Assembly: GCA_913030785.1 (NCBI GenBank)
Contig: CAJWER010000215.1
Span: 1 to 5,215 of the forward strand
From: an uncultured Chloroflexota bacterium
GTDB lineage: Bacteria; Chloroflexota; Dehalococcoidia; Lucifugimonadales; CAJWER01
Length of the DNA: 5,215 nt
Direction of reading: 5' to 3'
Below, piece after piece: positions 4,862 to 5,215 of this stretch. Each line of letters opens with the position of its first letter. Positions within the stretch are counted from its first letter, which is position 1. A program made the translations under genes and the position numbers. The notes below the pieces were generated by a model. That model searched no databases. It saw only the letters and a list, made by a program, of their open reading frames with translations, and had not been told where the DNA came from.

Positions 4862-5137
4862 CTAGGGCGCGACCTTTTCCGTGGCTTCCATCAGGTCTTT
4901 GAGCTCAAACGTGATCTTGCGGATGACCTGAAGCTTGGGGGCGAAGTCGTCCTCGCCAGGGTCTTTGCGATCGTAGACCTTCGCGCCATCGAGGTAGATC
5001 CCGAAGCGGCCCTCGGCGATGGCGACAATGACGACGAGGTTCGCGACGAATGTGAGCGATGGTTCCGCGACTAGCGCCCACTGAACCGGCGCTTGGAGGG
5101 TCGCGAACCTGCTTGCCTGATGATGTGCGGTCTGCAT
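4862..5137 (-). CDS. Small hypothetical protein, possibly SelT/SelW/SelH (Rdx)-like in its C-terminal half
   Basis: Read on the minus strand from ATG 5137, with GAGGA 7 nt upstream (complement of 5145-5149), to TAG 4862-4864, this gives 91 residues. The frame remains open upstream past TTG 5188 to the window edge, so a longer or partial gene is possible. Residues about 43-91 read like a real protein: EGRFGIYLDGAKVYDRKDP, then an amphipathic helix ending KDLMEATEKVAP. The strand-turn-strand pattern G-R-F-x-I-Y-L-D-G-x-x-V-Y-D-R-K recalls the second half of bacterial Rdx/SelW-like thioredoxin-fold proteins. However, the N-terminal half has no cysteine, so the CxxC/CxxU redox motif is absent. 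It also overlaps a 74-bp inverted-repeat segment. It may be a truncated or rearranged gene. The overlapping plus-strand frame 4802-5074 looks like its shadow. The assignment rests on pattern memory only. Confidence 0.4.
   Translation of the reverse strand: MQTAHHQASRFATLQAPVQWALVAEPSLTFVANLVVIVAIAEGRFGIYLDGAKVYDRKDPGEDDFAPKLQVIRKITFELKDLMEATEKVAP
5037..5110. repeat. Perfect 11-bp inverted repeat enclosing a second perfect inverted repeat
   Basis: AGGTTCGCGAC at 5037-5047 is the exact reverse complement of GTCGCGAACCT at 5100-5110. Between them lie AGCGCC 5073-5078 and GGCGCT 5088-5093, a second perfect 6-bp pair with a 9-nt loop. The nested arrangement could be a small structured RNA, a miniature inverted-repeat element or a binding site. 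No flanking target-site duplication is apparent. It covers the poorly recognisable N-terminal half of the minus-strand gene. Confidence 0.5.
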
Positions 5138-5215
5138 CGCGCGATCCTCGTAGTGTGCTGCGGCCGAGCGTTTGCCCGTCCTCTTCAACGTACGCGTTTG
5201 AACGGGGTGGGTCAG

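Noticed and set aside
4802..5074. 90-codon plus-strand frame with TTG start
   Set aside because: It is opposite the minus-strand gene, has no good ribosome binding site, and its Asp/Leu-rich composition looks like an antisense reading of that gene. It remains possible because the minus-strand assignment is itself uncertain.
1..5215. CRISPR array, transposase, integrase or attachment site
   Set aside because: No regular direct repeats, no transposase motifs and no tRNA-associated repeats are present.

Overview
This is a GC-rich bacterial window that looks like part of a genome-resolved metagenomic contig. My remembered consensus for the HAD phosphatase, the aminoglycoside-phosphotransferase (APH) family and the tandem SDR dehydrogenases resembles proteins common in uncultured Chloroflexota (Dehalococcoidia/SAR202-type). 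No marker gene proves this, so the assignment is tentative. All three stop codons end intact genes here (TGA for birA and the first SDR, TAG for the second SDR, TAA for the zinc-ribbon gene), so the standard code applies.

Left part (1-2748): the window opens with the last 27 codons of an alpha/beta-hydrolase, probably an S9-type peptidase. A 167-bp intergenic region with a long inverted repeat follows. Next is a HAD-superfamily phosphatase (253-882) with all four HAD motifs in one frame, cut by a single in-frame TGA. Then comes an intact biotin--protein ligase (birA), whose best start is TTG 1027. A TTGACA-N18-TATCAT promoter and a GGAGGT ribosome binding site lie just upstream, inside what a longest-ORF caller would take as coding. 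After birA lies a clear pseudogene of an aminoglycoside-phosphotransferase-like kinase (1861-2748) with two nonsense codons and two small insertions. An essential intact gene therefore sits between two decaying accessory genes.

Right part (2750-4792): a three-gene unit on the + strand. The first gene is a canonical short-chain dehydrogenase (SDR) behind a perfect 6-bp hairpin that abuts an AGGAGG site. The second, 42 bp later, is a paralogous SDR that has lost the nucleotide-binding glycines, the catalytic Tyr and Lys and the NNAG glycine, yet keeps an intact full-length frame. The third, 15 bp later, is a 109-residue protein with four CxxC pairs. The pairing suggests a hetero-oligomer of an active and a pseudoenzyme SDR subunit, by analogy with BbsCD of anaerobic toluene degradation, perhaps with the zinc-ribbon protein as a partner. 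The substrate is unknown. This trio is the most interesting content of the window.

Right end (4793-5215): probably a small minus-strand gene (4862-5137) convergent with the zinc-ribbon gene. Its C-terminal half looks like a SelT/SelW/SelH (Rdx)-type fold, but its N-terminal half lacks the expected CxxC and overlaps a 74-bp segment bounded by a perfect 11-bp inverted repeat.
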